Made by a program: the position numbers and the translations under genes
The notes under the pieces: generated by a model
Seen by the model: the letters and a program-made list of their open reading frames with translations, nothing else
The model's database searches: none
What the model was told of the DNA's origin: nothing
In this document: piece after piece, positions 35,709-44,278 of the stretch
Layout of the letters: every line of letters begins with the position of its first letter
Numbering within the stretch: the stretch's first letter is position 1
NCBI RefSeq assembly: GCF_014822185.1
Contig: NZ_QVLR01000088.1
Span: 1 to 47,761 of the forward strand
Reading direction: 5' to 3'
Source: Azoarcus sp. Aa7
GTDB taxonomy: Bacteria > Pseudomonadota > Gammaproteobacteria > Burkholderiales > Rhodocyclaceae
Length of the DNA: 47,761 bases

Positions 35709-36218
35709 TTGATTCCACCGACCCGCAGCGGCGTCTTCGGCCGCATGGTCCTGCCATTCGCGCTGGTGCCGCCGGTCATGATCCCGCTGGCGATGCGCGA
35801 CCACGCCGCGGTCTATCGCCTCGATCCCGCGGCCGCGAACTGGGAATGGATCGCACTGCTGGTGTTCGTCGCCGAGCTCGTCTCGGTGACGGTTGTCGCC
35901 GGCATGCTGCGGCTGACGACGCCCGCCGACGCCATGCGCCCCACCCGCGCACGCGCCCTCGCGATCGCCGCCCGCGCCGCGGCACCGCTGTGGGCCTCTG
36001 CCGTGGTGCTCGCCGTGCCCAGCCTCGGTGCCCTCGTCGTCGCCCACCTCCTCGCCCACGCCGTCGCGCTGCGCAGGCTCTACTTCGACATCCGCGACGA
36101 ATTGCGGCTGGGCAACGAGATCCAGGCGCTGCACATCACCTACATGGCCTACAGCGTCGCCGCCGTATTGTGGGCGCCGATCTTCGTCATGATCTTCGTC
36201 TCGCTGTCGCCCGCCTGA
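35709..36218 (+). CDS. Small multi-pass membrane protein, possibly Yip1-like
   Basis: The 169-residue protein has four to five hydrophobic segments: MVLPFALVPPVMIPLAM, WIALLVFVAELVSVTVVAGML, ALAIAARAAAPLWASAVVLAVP, LGALVVAHLLAHAVAL and SVAAVLWAPIFVMIFV. The overall pattern resembles Yip1-domain inner-membrane proteins, but I am not certain. GGAGG at 35699-35703 supports the TTG at 35709 as start; an ATG at 35745 is the alternative. It starts 22 bases after narL, so it is probably co-transcribed. Its job in nitrate respiration is unknown. Confidence 0.6.
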   Translation: MIPPTRSGVFGRMVLPFALVPPVMIPLAMRDHAAVYRLDPAAANWEWIALLVFVAELVSVTVVAGMLRLTTPADAMRPTRARALAIAARAAAPLWASAVVLAVPSLGALVVAHLLAHAVALRRLYFDIRDELRLGNEIQALHITYMAYSVAAVLWAPIFVMIFVSLSPA

Positions 36219-36422
36219 ACGCCGGCCGCAAGGGGTGTGCTGCCGACATACCCGCCACGCGTTTTTCCTTATCCGAGATCAAGGAGTCCGCGCGGCCGGG
36301 TACATACAGTTACGTTACCGCCCACTTCGGGCTGCGCTGCATGGGCGTACCGGCACCCCGGCCCGCCCGCAACGGCAGAACACAGGCAGATCACTCGACG
36401 CTTGAACAACGGAGCCCATTAC

Positions 36423-38381
36423 ATGAGCCAGGACCAGAACAAGGATCACAACCTCGACGGCCAGCCCGACCCGAGCCGCCGCAAGTTCCTCAACACCGCC
36501 GCCTTCGCCGGCCTCGCCGGCGCCGGCCTGTCGGTCGGCCTGTCGGCCTGCAAGCAGGAACAGGCCCCCGCTCCTGCCGCCCCGGCAGCTCCGGCGGCAC
36601 CCGCGGCCGCACCGGCCGCGCACGGCACCGCCGGCATCCACCTGAAGCCGGGCGAACTCGACACCTACTACGGATTCTGGAGCGGCGGCCACACCGGCGA
36701 CTTCCGCGTGCTGGGCCTGCCTTCGGGCCGCGAGATCCATCGCGTCCCCTGCTTCGTGCCCGACGCGCTGACCGGCTGGGGCATCACGAACGAGTCCAAG
36801 AAGATCATGGGCACCAAGCCCGACGGCAGCCTGCGCTACACGGTCGCCGACACCCACCACACCCACGCGTCGTACAAGGACGGCAATTACGACGGCCGCT
36901 ACGCGTGGATCAACGACAAGATCAACAGCCGCCTGGCCCGTATCCGCCTCGACTACTTCATCTGCGACAAGATCACCGAACTGCCCAACGTCCAGGGCTT
37001 CCACGGCATCTTCCCGGACAAGCGCGACCCGGTCGATCCTGCAATCAACTACACCACGCGCGTGTTCTGCGGCTCCGAGTTCCAGATCCCGCTGCCGAAC
37101 GCCGGCAAGGACGTGAATGACCCGTCGAAGTACCGCTCGATGTTCAGCTGCGTCGACGCCGAGACGATGGAAGTGCGCTGGCAGGTGCTGATCGACGGCA
37201 ACTGCGACCTCGCCGCCACTTCGTACGACGGCAAGCTCGCCGCGACCAACCAGTACAACACCGAAAGCGGCGTGCTGTACCCCGAGATGATGTCCGCCGA
37301 GCGCGACGCGTGCCTGTTCTTCAACGTCGCCCGCATCGAACAGGCGGTGAAGGACGGCAAGTTCAAGACCTATGGCGACTCCAAGGTGCCGGTGGTCGAC
37401 GGTACGCGCGAATCCAACAAGGATCCGAAGACCGCCCTGACCTGCACCGTCTCGGTGCCGAAGAACCCGCACGGCGTGAACGCCAGCCCGGACGGCAAGT
37501 ACTTCATCTGCGCCGGCAAGCTCTCGCCCACGGCAACCGTCATCGAACTCGCCAAGGTGCTGGAGTGGTTCGAAGGCAATCTCGAGAGCGCGGACAAGGC
37601 CATCGTGGCCGAAGTCGAGATCGGCCTCGGCCCCCTGCACACCGCCTTCGACGGTCGCGGCAACGCCTACACCACGCTGTTCCTCGACAGCCAGGTCGTG
37701 AAGTGGAACGTCGACAAGGCGATCAAGTTCTCCGCCGGCGACAACACCCAGCAGTATGTCGTCGACCGCCTCGACGTGCAGTACCAGCCGGGCCACATCA
37801 ACGCCTCGCAGTCGGAAACCGCGGCAGCGGACGGCAAGTGGCTGTGCGTCGGTTGCAAGTTCTCGAAGGACCGCTACCTGCCGGTCGGCCCCCTGCACCC
37901 GGAAAACGAGCAGCTCATCGACATTTCGGGCGAGAAGATGGTGCTGATGGCCGACCACCCGGTCCGCCCCGAGCCGCACGACTTCATCATCATGAAGCGC
38001 GAGCTGATCAACCCGAAGCAGGTCTACAACATCGACGAATTCCCGCTCGCGATCAAGGATCCGAAGGAATCCGGCGTGTTCCGCGAGGGCAAGAAGGTCA
38101 CGGTGAAGATGTATTCGATGGCCCCGGCGTTCAGCCTCACCGAGTTCAAGCTCAAGGTGGGCGACGAGGTCACGCTCATCCTCACCAACCTCGACAAGGT
38201 GGAGGACCTGACGCACGGCTTCGCGATCCCGAAGTACAACGTCAACTTCATCGTGAATCCGCAGGAAACCGCATCGGTCACCTTCAAGGCCGACAAGCCG
38301 GGCGTGTTCTGGTGCTACTGCACGCACTTCTGCCACGCCCTGCACCTGGAGATGCGCAGCCGCATGATCGTCGAGGCCTGA
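36423..38381 (+). CDS. nosZ: Nitrous oxide reductase NosZ (Tat-dependent, clade I type)
   Basis: The 652-residue periplasmic copper enzyme reduces N2O to N2. The Tat motif SRRKFLN (R19, R20) and a hydrophobic stretch end at LSAC (C43), which fits a lipobox, followed by an Ala-Pro linker (48-65). The seven-bladed propeller supplies the CuZ histidines: SGGHTGDF (H90), ADTHHTHAS, NPHGVNASPDGK, GPLHTAFDG, PGHINASQSET and EPHDF. The C-terminal cupredoxin domain binds CuA through C633, C637, H641 and M644 (CTHFCHALHLEM). Tat export indicates clade I. The ATG at 36423 has GGAG at 36411-36414; the open frame extends upstream but lacks homology. A terminator follows, so nosZ is transcribed apart from nosR. 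Confidence 0.96.
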   Translation: MSQDQNKDHNLDGQPDPSRRKFLNTAAFAGLAGAGLSVGLSACKQEQAPAPAAPAAPAAPAAAPAAHGTAGIHLKPGELDTYYGFWSGGHTGDFRVLGLPSGREIHRVPCFVPDALTGWGITNESKKIMGTKPDGSLRYTVADTHHTHASYKDGNYDGRYAWINDKINSRLARIRLDYFICDKITELPNVQGFHGIFPDKRDPVDPAINYTTRVFCGSEFQIPLPNAGKDVNDPSKYRSMFSCVDAETMEVRWQVLIDGNCDLAATSYDGKLAATNQYNTESGVLYPEMMSAERDACLFFNVARIEQAVKDGKFKTYGDSKVPVVDGTRESNKDPKTALTCTVSVPKNPHGVNASPDGKYFICAGKLSPTATVIELAKVLEWFEGNLESADKAIVAEVEIGLGPLHTAFDGRGNAYTTLFLDSQVVKWNVDKAIKFSAGDNTQQYVVDRLDVQYQPGHINASQSETAAADGKWLCVGCKFSKDRYLPVGPLHPENEQLIDISGEKMVLMADHPVRPEPHDFIIMKRELINPKQVYNIDEFPLAIKDPKESGVFREGKKVTVKMYSMAPAFSLTEFKLKVGDEVTLILTNLDKVEDLTHGFAIPKYNVNFIVNPQETASVTFKADKPGVFWCYCTHFCHALHLEMRSRMIVEA

Positions 38382-38400
38382 CCGGTCCTCGACAAGGACT

Positions 38401-38427
38401 GCGCCGGAACCGTAACGGTTTCGGCGC
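38401..38427 (+). terminator. Hairpin downstream of nosZ
   Basis: GCGCCGGAACCGT and ACGGTTTCGGCGC form a 13-base stem with one mismatch and a single-base tip, 20 bases after the nosZ stop. It lacks a T-tract. It may protect the 3' end of the nosZ mRNA. Confidence 0.5.
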
Positions 38428-38469
38428 GGTAATCCCGCCCCTGCAAAGGGGCAACGATGGGTGATATTC

Positions 38470-38496
38470 GAGGGGCCGTGCGCCCCTCCTTTTTTT
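38470..38496 (+). terminator. Intrinsic terminator after nosZ
   Basis: GAGGGGC-CGTGC-GCCCCTC followed by CTTTTTTT is a classic rho-independent terminator with a 7-bp stem. It separates the nosZ transcript from the nosR operon. Confidence 0.88.
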
Positions 38497-38533
38497 CACT
38501 TTGCGTGCGGCGCAGCAGATGAGTTTGCACCAA

Positions 38534-38547
38534 TTGATCGGAAACAA
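38534..38547 (+). promoter_or_regulatory. FNR/DNR-type box upstream of nosR
   Basis: TTGAT-CGGA-AACAA matches nine of ten conserved bases of TTGAT-N4-ATCAA. Its centre is 41.5 bases ahead of a start predicted from a TAGACT -10 element at 38570-38575, the canonical class II activator geometry. This implies anaerobic or NO-dependent induction of the nosR operon. Confidence 0.75.
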
Positions 38548-38569
38548 TTACGTCACGAGGTCTGGTTCC

Positions 38570-38575
38570 TAGACT
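38570..38575 (+). promoter_or_regulatory. Candidate -10 element of the nosR operon
   Basis: TAGACT matches four of six -10 consensus bases. Its distance from the FNR-type box suits class II activation, with transcription starting near 38582. Confidence 0.45.
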
Positions 38576-38605
38576 GTGTCCAGTCCTGCCGAATCGGAAA
38601 GTGTC

Positions 38606-40786
38606 ATGAATTTTCTGGCTGCACTCCGCAATATCCTGTTGTCCGTCGTGCTTTCGTCGACCGCATCGCTCGCACTCGCCGATACCTACGAAGCGAAGCT
38701 GCCCGACGAGATCAACACCGCCCCCGAGCTGTGCAAGTACGCCCCGTGCGCCGAGGTCCTGCCCGGCGCCACGTCCTTTTCGGAGCGCAAGGGCCAGCCC
38801 CGCTACGTCGAGGGCTATGCGGGGGAAGCCGGCAAGAAGAAGCTCGTCGGCTACGTGATGCTCTCGACGGACATCACCGACACGCCCGCCTACTCCGGCA
38901 AACCGGTGATCACGCTGATCGGCATGGACACCGGCGGCCGTTTCGTCGGCGTGAAGATCCTGAAGCACTCGGAGCCCATCCTGCTCCTGGGCATCCCCGA
39001 GTCGGCGCTGATCCGCTTCAACCAGCAGTACCTCGGCCAGTTCGTCGGCAACAACATCGAGATCGGCCAGTCCCGCCCGGAAGAGAACATCATCGGGCTC
39101 GACGCGATCTCGGGCGCGACCGTAACGGTGATCGCGCAGAACCAGGTGATGATGACCTCCGGCACGGCGGTCGCCCGCCAGGTCGGCATCCTCAAGCCCA
39201 CGATCCGCGAACAGGCGAAATTCCGCGACACCGGAGCGAAACCCGACTGGGCTGCACTGGTGAGGGAAGGTGCCGTCCGGCGCCTCGCGGTAGCGCCCGA
39301 ACAGGTCGGCCTCGAACGCGGCGGCGAGCCCTTCATCGAGCTCTGGTTCGGCTACCTCAATCACCCCGACCTCGGCCGCGCGATCCTCGGCGAGGGGGCC
39401 TGGCGCAACCTGATGGCGCGCCTGCATGAAGGCGAGCACGCCCTCTTCGTGATCCGCAGCGGCGGGAAAGAGTCCTTCAAGGGCTCGGGCTTCGTGCGCG
39501 GCGGCATTTACGACCGCGTACAGGTGCGCCAGGGGGCCGACTCCTTCACCTTCCGCGACCTCGACGCCGTAAACCTCTACGGCATCGATGCCGTCGGCGC
39601 ACCCGCCTACAGCGAATCCTCGATCTTCATCATCCGCTCGAAGGCCTTCTCGGGCGCCTATCCGTGGAAGTTCGTGTTCCTGGGCAACCGCGTCGATCGC
39701 GCCACCGGCGCGCGCAGCTTCGCCAACTTCGACGTCGAGTACTGGCTCCCGGATCAGTACCTGGAGGGCGGCCGCCCGGAAGTCGTGAAACCCGACGCGC
39801 CGTGGGTGCGCGTGTGGAAGACGCGCGCGGTCGAGATCGTGCTCTTCGCCGCGCTGCTGGTTTCCGTCGCCACGGTTTACGCATTCCGCGAAAAGCTCAC
39901 GCGCCGCGCGACGCGCAAGAACAAGTGGCCCGTGAATGCCTTCAAGTACAGCGCCTGGGTCATCAGCATCGGCTTCGTCGGCTTCGGCATGCTCGCCCAG
40001 CCCTCCATCACGCAGGTGCTGACGTGGTTCCACGCACTGCTGTTCCAGTGGAAGTGGGAGCTGTTCCTGTCCGACCCCTTCATCTTCCTGTTCTGGATCT
40101 TCATCATCATCACGGTGTTCGTCTGGGGCCGGGGGCTGTTCTGCGGCTGGCTGTGCCCGTTCGGCTCGCTGTCGGAGCTGCTGTACAAGGTCGGCGGCGC
40201 CGTGGGCCTCAAGCGCTTCCAGTTCCAGCTGCCGCGCAGATGGCACAATCGCCTGAAATGGGTGAAGTACGGCGTGTTCTTCGGCCTGCTCGCGGTGTCC
40301 TTCTTCTCGCTGGGGCTGGCCGAGAAGCTCGCCGAGGTCGAGCCGTTCAAGACCACCTTCCTCGTCGGCCTGTTCAACCGCAGCTGGCCCTACACGCTGT
40401 TCGCCGCCGGCCTGCTGGGCCTGTCGATCTTCACCGAACGGCCGTTCTGCAAGTACCTGTGCCCGCTCGGCGCGTCGCTCGCGATGCCTTCGACCTTCCG
40501 CTGGTTCGGCCTCAAGCGCAAGCAGGAATGCGACAGCTGCAAGGCCTGCGCGGTCGGCTGCGGCTCGCAGGCGATCGACGAGAACGGCCGCATCGACCAC
40601 CGCGAGTGCCTGCATTGCCTCGACTGCATGGTCCTGTATACGGATGATCACGCCTGCCCGCCGCTCGCGCAGGAACGCAAGCGCCGCACCAAGGCCGGCC
40701 TGCCGATCACGCCGATCGGCGCCGACGGCTACTACATCCCGATCAAGCCGGTGCCCGTCCGCGCCGACGCCATGGCGAAGAACTGA
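38606..40786 (+). CDS. nosR: NosR, membrane flavo-iron-sulfur protein for N2O reduction
   Basis: The 726-residue inner-membrane protein is needed to supply electrons to, and mature, NosZ. A signal-type helix (about 8-25) exposes a periplasmic FMN-binding domain with the covalent flavin site DAISGATVT (T172). Further helices follow from about 405. Two CX3CP motifs face the cytoplasm: C513-C517 (CGWLCPFG) and C615-C619 (CKYLCPLG). A ferredoxin-like tail has CDSCKACAVGC and CLHCLDCMVLYTDDHACP. The ATG at 38606 (MNFLAALRN) is preferred to a start 30 bases earlier because it directly precedes the signal helix. It is first in the operon behind the FNR-type box and lies downstream of nosZ rather than upstream as in Pseudomonas. 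Confidence 0.96.
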   Translation: MNFLAALRNILLSVVLSSTASLALADTYEAKLPDEINTAPELCKYAPCAEVLPGATSFSERKGQPRYVEGYAGEAGKKKLVGYVMLSTDITDTPAYSGKPVITLIGMDTGGRFVGVKILKHSEPILLLGIPESALIRFNQQYLGQFVGNNIEIGQSRPEENIIGLDAISGATVTVIAQNQVMMTSGTAVARQVGILKPTIREQAKFRDTGAKPDWAALVREGAVRRLAVAPEQVGLERGGEPFIELWFGYLNHPDLGRAILGEGAWRNLMARLHEGEHALFVIRSGGKESFKGSGFVRGGIYDRVQVRQGADSFTFRDLDAVNLYGIDAVGAPAYSESSIFIIRSKAFSGAYPWKFVFLGNRVDRATGARSFANFDVEYWLPDQYLEGGRPEVVKPDAPWVRVWKTRAVEIVLFAALLVSVATVYAFREKLTRRATRKNKWPVNAFKYSAWVISIGFVGFGMLAQPSITQVLTWFHALLFQWKWELFLSDPFIFLFWIFIIITVFVWGRGLFCGWLCPFGSLSELLYKVGGAVGLKRFQFQLPRRWHNRLKWVKYGVFFGLLAVSFFSLGLAEKLAEVEPFKTTFLVGLFNRSWPYTLFAAGLLGLSIFTERPFCKYLCPLGASLAMPSTFRWFGLKRKQECDSCKACAVGCGSQAIDENGRIDHRECLHCLDCMVLYTDDHACPPLAQERKRRTKAGLPITPIGADGYYIPIKPVPVRADAMAKN

Positions 40787-40803
40787 TTTCGGAGCAGAAA
40801 GAC

Positions 40804-41238
40804 ATGGTCAACCCGACGATGCCGACCGATCCCGCCAGCCCGCCCTATGCGCAGACGACGAGCCTCGTGCGCCTCGTCGCGGCGGAAGCGTGGGATCACT
40901 TGTGGCCGTGGAGCCGCCACGGCTTCCAGCGCCAGCGTGCACTGCAGGCCGCGGGCATGGCGCTCGGCCTCGCCGCGACGGTCGTATGGGTGCTGGCAGC
41001 GATGGGCCAGATGCAGGCCGGCGCCGTGATCGGCTGGTGGTTCGGCTGGAGCGTGTTCGAGGTCTTCGTGCGCCTCGGCTCCAAACCCTACGTCAAGGAC
41101 GGCCCGTGGTGGGGCCGCCGCTACCGCGTTGCGAACACCATGGACATGGTGTGCTACGTCGGCTTCAAGAACCTGCTGATCGGCGCGACACTCTTCATCG
41201 CACTGAAGTCGCTCGGTTTCCTTGTCGTCCAGGGGTGA
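40804..41238 (+). CDS. Two-helix membrane protein of the nos operon, function unknown
   Basis: I cannot name this 144-residue protein. A polar N-terminus (1-45) is followed by two or three hydrophobic segments: AAGMALGLAATVVWVLAAMG, VIGWWFGWSVFEVFVRLG and, at the end, NLLIGATLFIALKSLGFLV. Aromatic and charged residues between them (SKPYVKDGPWWGRRYRVANTMD) suggest a conserved cytoplasmic or periplasmic loop. It starts 18 bases after nosR and nosD starts two bases after its stop, so it is certainly in the operon. This points to an accessory role in NosR electron transfer or NosZ maturation, by position only. Confidence 0.75.
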   Translation: MVNPTMPTDPASPPYAQTTSLVRLVAAEAWDHLWPWSRHGFQRQRALQAAGMALGLAATVVWVLAAMGQMQAGAVIGWWFGWSVFEVFVRLGSKPYVKDGPWWGRRYRVANTMDMVCYVGFKNLLIGATLFIALKSLGFLVVQG

Positions 41239-41239
41239 G

Positions 41240-42538
41240 ATGCACGTATCCAGGGCAGCGCGCGCACCGACCTTCCGGCACGCCTTCCTGGCCGTGCTGG
41301 CGCTGCTATGCGCGTTGCCGGCGTCGGCCGCAACGCTGACGGTCTCGCCCGGCGAGTCCATCCAGGCCGCCATCGAACGTGCCGCTCCCGGCGACGTCAT
41401 CGAGGTCGCGCGCGGGCGGTACACCGAAAACCTGCTGATCGCCAAACCGCTCACGCTGCGCGGACTCGAGCGCCCCACGCTCAGCGGCGGCATGAAGGAC
41501 GACACGATCCGGGTGACCTCGCCCGACGTCGTCATCGAAGGACTGATCGTGCGCGACTCCGGCGACAGCCTGCTCAGGCAGAACGCCGGCATCTACCTGT
41601 GGCCCGGCGCGCACCGCGCCATCGTGCGCAACTGCGAGCTCACCTACAACCTCTTCGGCCTGTGGATCGAGAAGGCCAAAGACGTCCGCATCGAACACAA
41701 CGTCATCACCGGCAAGCGCGACTACCGCTCGTCGCAGCGCGGCAACGGCATCCAGCTGTACAACACCACCGGCGCCCGGATCATCGGCAACCAGATCAGC
41801 TTCGTGCGCGACGCCCTCTATGTCGACGTCTCGCATGATGCCGTCTTCCGCGGCAACCGGCTGCACCATGCCCGCTACGGCACCCACTACATGAACTCCT
41901 ACCGCAATGTGTGGGAGGACAACGACGTCTACATGAACCGTGGCGGCCTCGCGCTGATGGAAGTGCGCGACCAGCTGGTGCGCAACAACCGCGCATGGGC
42001 CAACTCCGACCACGGCATCATGCTGCGCACGATCCAGGACTCCGTCGTCGAGAACAACGTCATCGCCGGCAACAACCGCGGCTTCTTCATCTACGACGCG
42101 GAGTACAACACGCTGCGCGGCAACCTCGTCGTCGACAACGTCGTCGGCACCCACCTGTGGGCCGGCTCCAAGAACAACAAGGTCGAGAACAACGACTTCA
42201 TCGCCAACCGCGAACAGGTCCGCTACGTTGGCGCCAAGGACGAATTGTGGGGCGTCAAGGACGGCAACCACTGGAGCAACTATCTTGGCTGGGACCGCAA
42301 CGGCGACGCCGTGGGAGACGTGCCCTACCAGGCCAACGATCTCGTCGACCGTCTGTCGTGGCAACACCCGATGCTGAAACTGCTGCTCGCGAGTCCGGCA
42401 ATACAGACGCTGCGCCTCGTCGGCCAGCAGTTCCCGCTCCTGCGCGCGCCCAGCGTGGTCGACCCGAAACCGCGCATGCAGCCGAAGAACGAAAACTGGA
42501 GAGAATGGCTTGGCAGATACTTCCCGGGCTCCCGCTGA
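41240..42538 (+). CDS. nosD: NosD, periplasmic copper-centre assembly protein
   Basis: The 432-residue protein is exported by a Sec signal peptide (about 13-32, FLAVLALLCALPASAA) and forms a right-handed parallel beta-helix (carbohydrate-binding/PbH1 repeats). Runs such as NAGIYLWPGAHRAIVRNCEL, NGIQLYNTTGARIIGNQI and ENNVIAGNNRGFFIYDAEYN show the repeating N-x-G/I-x-N ladder typical of NosD. It is thought to work with the NosFY transporter to provide sulfur or copper for the CuZ cluster of NosZ. AGGGG lies four bases ahead of the ATG at 41240. Its 3' end overlaps the nosF start by 29 bases. Confidence 0.94.
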   Translation: MHVSRAARAPTFRHAFLAVLALLCALPASAATLTVSPGESIQAAIERAAPGDVIEVARGRYTENLLIAKPLTLRGLERPTLSGGMKDDTIRVTSPDVVIEGLIVRDSGDSLLRQNAGIYLWPGAHRAIVRNCELTYNLFGLWIEKAKDVRIEHNVITGKRDYRSSQRGNGIQLYNTTGARIIGNQISFVRDALYVDVSHDAVFRGNRLHHARYGTHYMNSYRNVWEDNDVYMNRGGLALMEVRDQLVRNNRAWANSDHGIMLRTIQDSVVENNVIAGNNRGFFIYDAEYNTLRGNLVVDNVVGTHLWAGSKNNKVENNDFIANREQVRYVGAKDELWGVKDGNHWSNYLGWDRNGDAVGDVPYQANDLVDRLSWQHPMLKLLLASPAIQTLRLVGQQFPLLRAPSVVDPKPRMQPKNENWREWLGRYFPGSR

Positions 42539-43451
42539 ACGCGCCGCACCAGTGATCGCGGTGCGCGGCGCGACCAAGCATTACGGCGCAGTGCGGGCCG
42601 TCGACGGCGTCGACCTCGAAGTCGCGCCGGGCGAGCTGTTCGGCCTGATCGGGCGCAACGGCGCCGGCAAGAGCACCCTGTTCAAGATGATGCTGGGCCT
42701 GATCCCGGCAAGCGCCGGCGACATCCGCATCGACGGCTCGCCCGTCACCGGCAGCGGCTTCCGCGCCGTGCGCCGCAAGATCGGCTACCTGCCCGAGAAC
42801 GTCGTCCTCTACGACAACCTCACCGGCCTCGAGACGCTCGAGTTCTTCGCCCGCCTCAAGGGTGCCCCGGCAAGCGAATGCGGCCCCGCGCTCGACCGCG
42901 TCGGCCTCGCCCACGCGGCCCGCCGGCGCGTACGCGAATACTCCAAAGGCATGCGCCAGCGCCTCGGCTTCGCACAGGCGCTCCTCGGCCGCCCGCGCAT
43001 CCTGTTCCTAGACGAACCCACCACCGGCCTCGACCCCGAGGCGATCCGCGAGTTTTACGTGATCCTGCGCGGCCTCAAGGCCGACGGCGTGACGATGATC
43101 CTCACCTCGCACATCCTCGCCGAGATCCAGGAGCGCGTCGATCGGCTCGCGATCATGGCCGCCGGCAAGATCCAGGCCGTCGGCACCGTGCAGGAGCTGC
43201 GCGAACAGATGGATCTGCCGCTGTGGTTCCGCGTTCGTCTCGCGCACGAGGACTTCCATCACGTCCGCGCGGTACTCGGCGGCCTGCCGATACTCGCGAT
43301 CGAGGCACGCGAGGACCACGTCGCCGTGGAATGCCAACGCGAATCTAAGATGGTCGTGATGCAGGCGCTCGCCTCGCTCGGCGACAAGGTGCTCGACCTG
43401 CACGTGCACGAACCCTCGCTCGAAGACGTGTTCTTCGGCTTCTCCGACTAA
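42510..43451 (+). CDS. nosF: NosF, ABC transporter ATPase for NosZ maturation
   Basis: The 313-residue cytoplasmic ABC ATPase has Walker A GRNGAGKST, Q-loop region KIGYLPENVVLYDNLTG, signature EYSKGMRQRLG (a KGM variant of LSGGQ common in this branch), Walker B ILFLDEPTTGLDP and switch histidine TSHI. With NosY it powers the transport step that supports CuZ assembly. The start is uncertain. TTG at 42510 has GGAG at a good distance and overlaps the nosD end by 29 bases; GTG at 42552 would leave only the core. The C-terminal 90 residues form the usual accessory domain. Next is nosY, 11 bases later. Confidence 0.93.
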   Translation: MADTSRAPAERAAPVIAVRGATKHYGAVRAVDGVDLEVAPGELFGLIGRNGAGKSTLFKMMLGLIPASAGDIRIDGSPVTGSGFRAVRRKIGYLPENVVLYDNLTGLETLEFFARLKGAPASECGPALDRVGLAHAARRRVREYSKGMRQRLGFAQALLGRPRILFLDEPTTGLDPEAIREFYVILRGLKADGVTMILTSHILAEIQERVDRLAIMAAGKIQAVGTVQELREQMDLPLWFRVRLAHEDFHHVRAVLGGLPILAIEAREDHVAVECQRESKMVVMQALASLGDKVLDLHVHEPSLEDVFFGFSD

Positions 43452-43462
43452 GGGCGACGCAC

Positions 43463-44278
43463 ATGGAAATCCGCCAGATCGCCACCCTCGCCGGCAAGGA
43501 ATTCTGGGACCGCATCCGCAACCGCTGGGTGCTCGCGGTGGCCCTCGTGTTCACCGTCTTCGCGCTCGTGATCGCCTACTTCGGCGGCGCGCAGCAGGGC
43601 ACGGTGGGCTTCCGCTCGATCGAGTTCACGATCGCCAGCCTCGTCTCGCTGGTCATCTACCTCGTCCCGCTGATCGCGCTGGTGCTCGGCTTCGACGCCA
43701 TCGTCGGCGAGCGCGAACGCGGCTCGCTCGACCTGCTGCTGTCGATGCCGATCACACGCTTCGAGCTCCTGCTCGGCAAGTACCTCGGCCTCGCCGCAGC
43801 GCTCGCGTTCTCGACCATCGCCGGCTTCGGCCTCGTCGCCGTCGTGCTCTCCGCGCAGCTCGATCTCACGGCCCTGTTCCACTTCTTCGGCTTCATGCTG
43901 AGTTCGGTGTTGCTGGGCCTCGCCTTCCTCAGCCTCGCGGTGATGGTGTCCACCTTCGCCGCCGACCGCACGCGCGCGTCCGGCATGGCCATCGCGCTGT
44001 GGTTCTTCTTCGTGCTGGTGTTCGACCTGCTGCTGCTCGGCGGCCTGGTTGTCACCGGCGGCAAGTACGGCGGCGAGATTTTCCCCTACCTGCTGCTCCT
44101 CAACCCCGCCGACGTCTTCCGCATCCTCAATATTTTCGGCCTCGACGACGTCCGCACGCTGTACGGACTCGCGACCGTATTCCCCCGCGCGCTGGCCGAA
44201 CCCTGGCTGCTGGGCCTCGTGATGGCCGCGTGGATCGCCGCCCCCCTGGGCGTTGCCGCATGGAGATTCCGCAGATGA
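43463..44278 (+). CDS. nosY: NosY, ABC transporter permease for NosZ maturation
   Basis: The 271-residue inner-membrane permease of the ABC-2 type has six predicted helices, including WVLAVALVFTVFALVIAYFGG and LVIYLVPLIALVLGFDAIVGERERG. The latter contains the ERERGSLDLLLSMP coupling motif typical of NosY and related permeases. It pairs with NosF in the membrane and with NosD in the periplasm. A second conserved patch is LLLLNPADVFRILNIF. The stop TGA at 44276-44278 overlaps the nosL start (ATGATG), so the two are translationally coupled. Confidence 0.94.
   Translation: MEIRQIATLAGKEFWDRIRNRWVLAVALVFTVFALVIAYFGGAQQGTVGFRSIEFTIASLVSLVIYLVPLIALVLGFDAIVGERERGSLDLLLSMPITRFELLLGKYLGLAAALAFSTIAGFGLVAVVLSAQLDLTALFHFFGFMLSSVLLGLAFLSLAVMVSTFAADRTRASGMAIALWFFFVLVFDLLLLGGLVVTGGKYGGEIFPYLLLLNPADVFRILNIFGLDDVRTLYGLATVFPRALAEPWLLGLVMAAWIAAPLGVAAWRFRR

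Noticed and set aside
36269-36282. TTATC-CGAG-ATCAA as an FNR box for nosZ
   Set aside because: Only the right half-site fits; the left half matches two of five bases. Too weak to list as a site.
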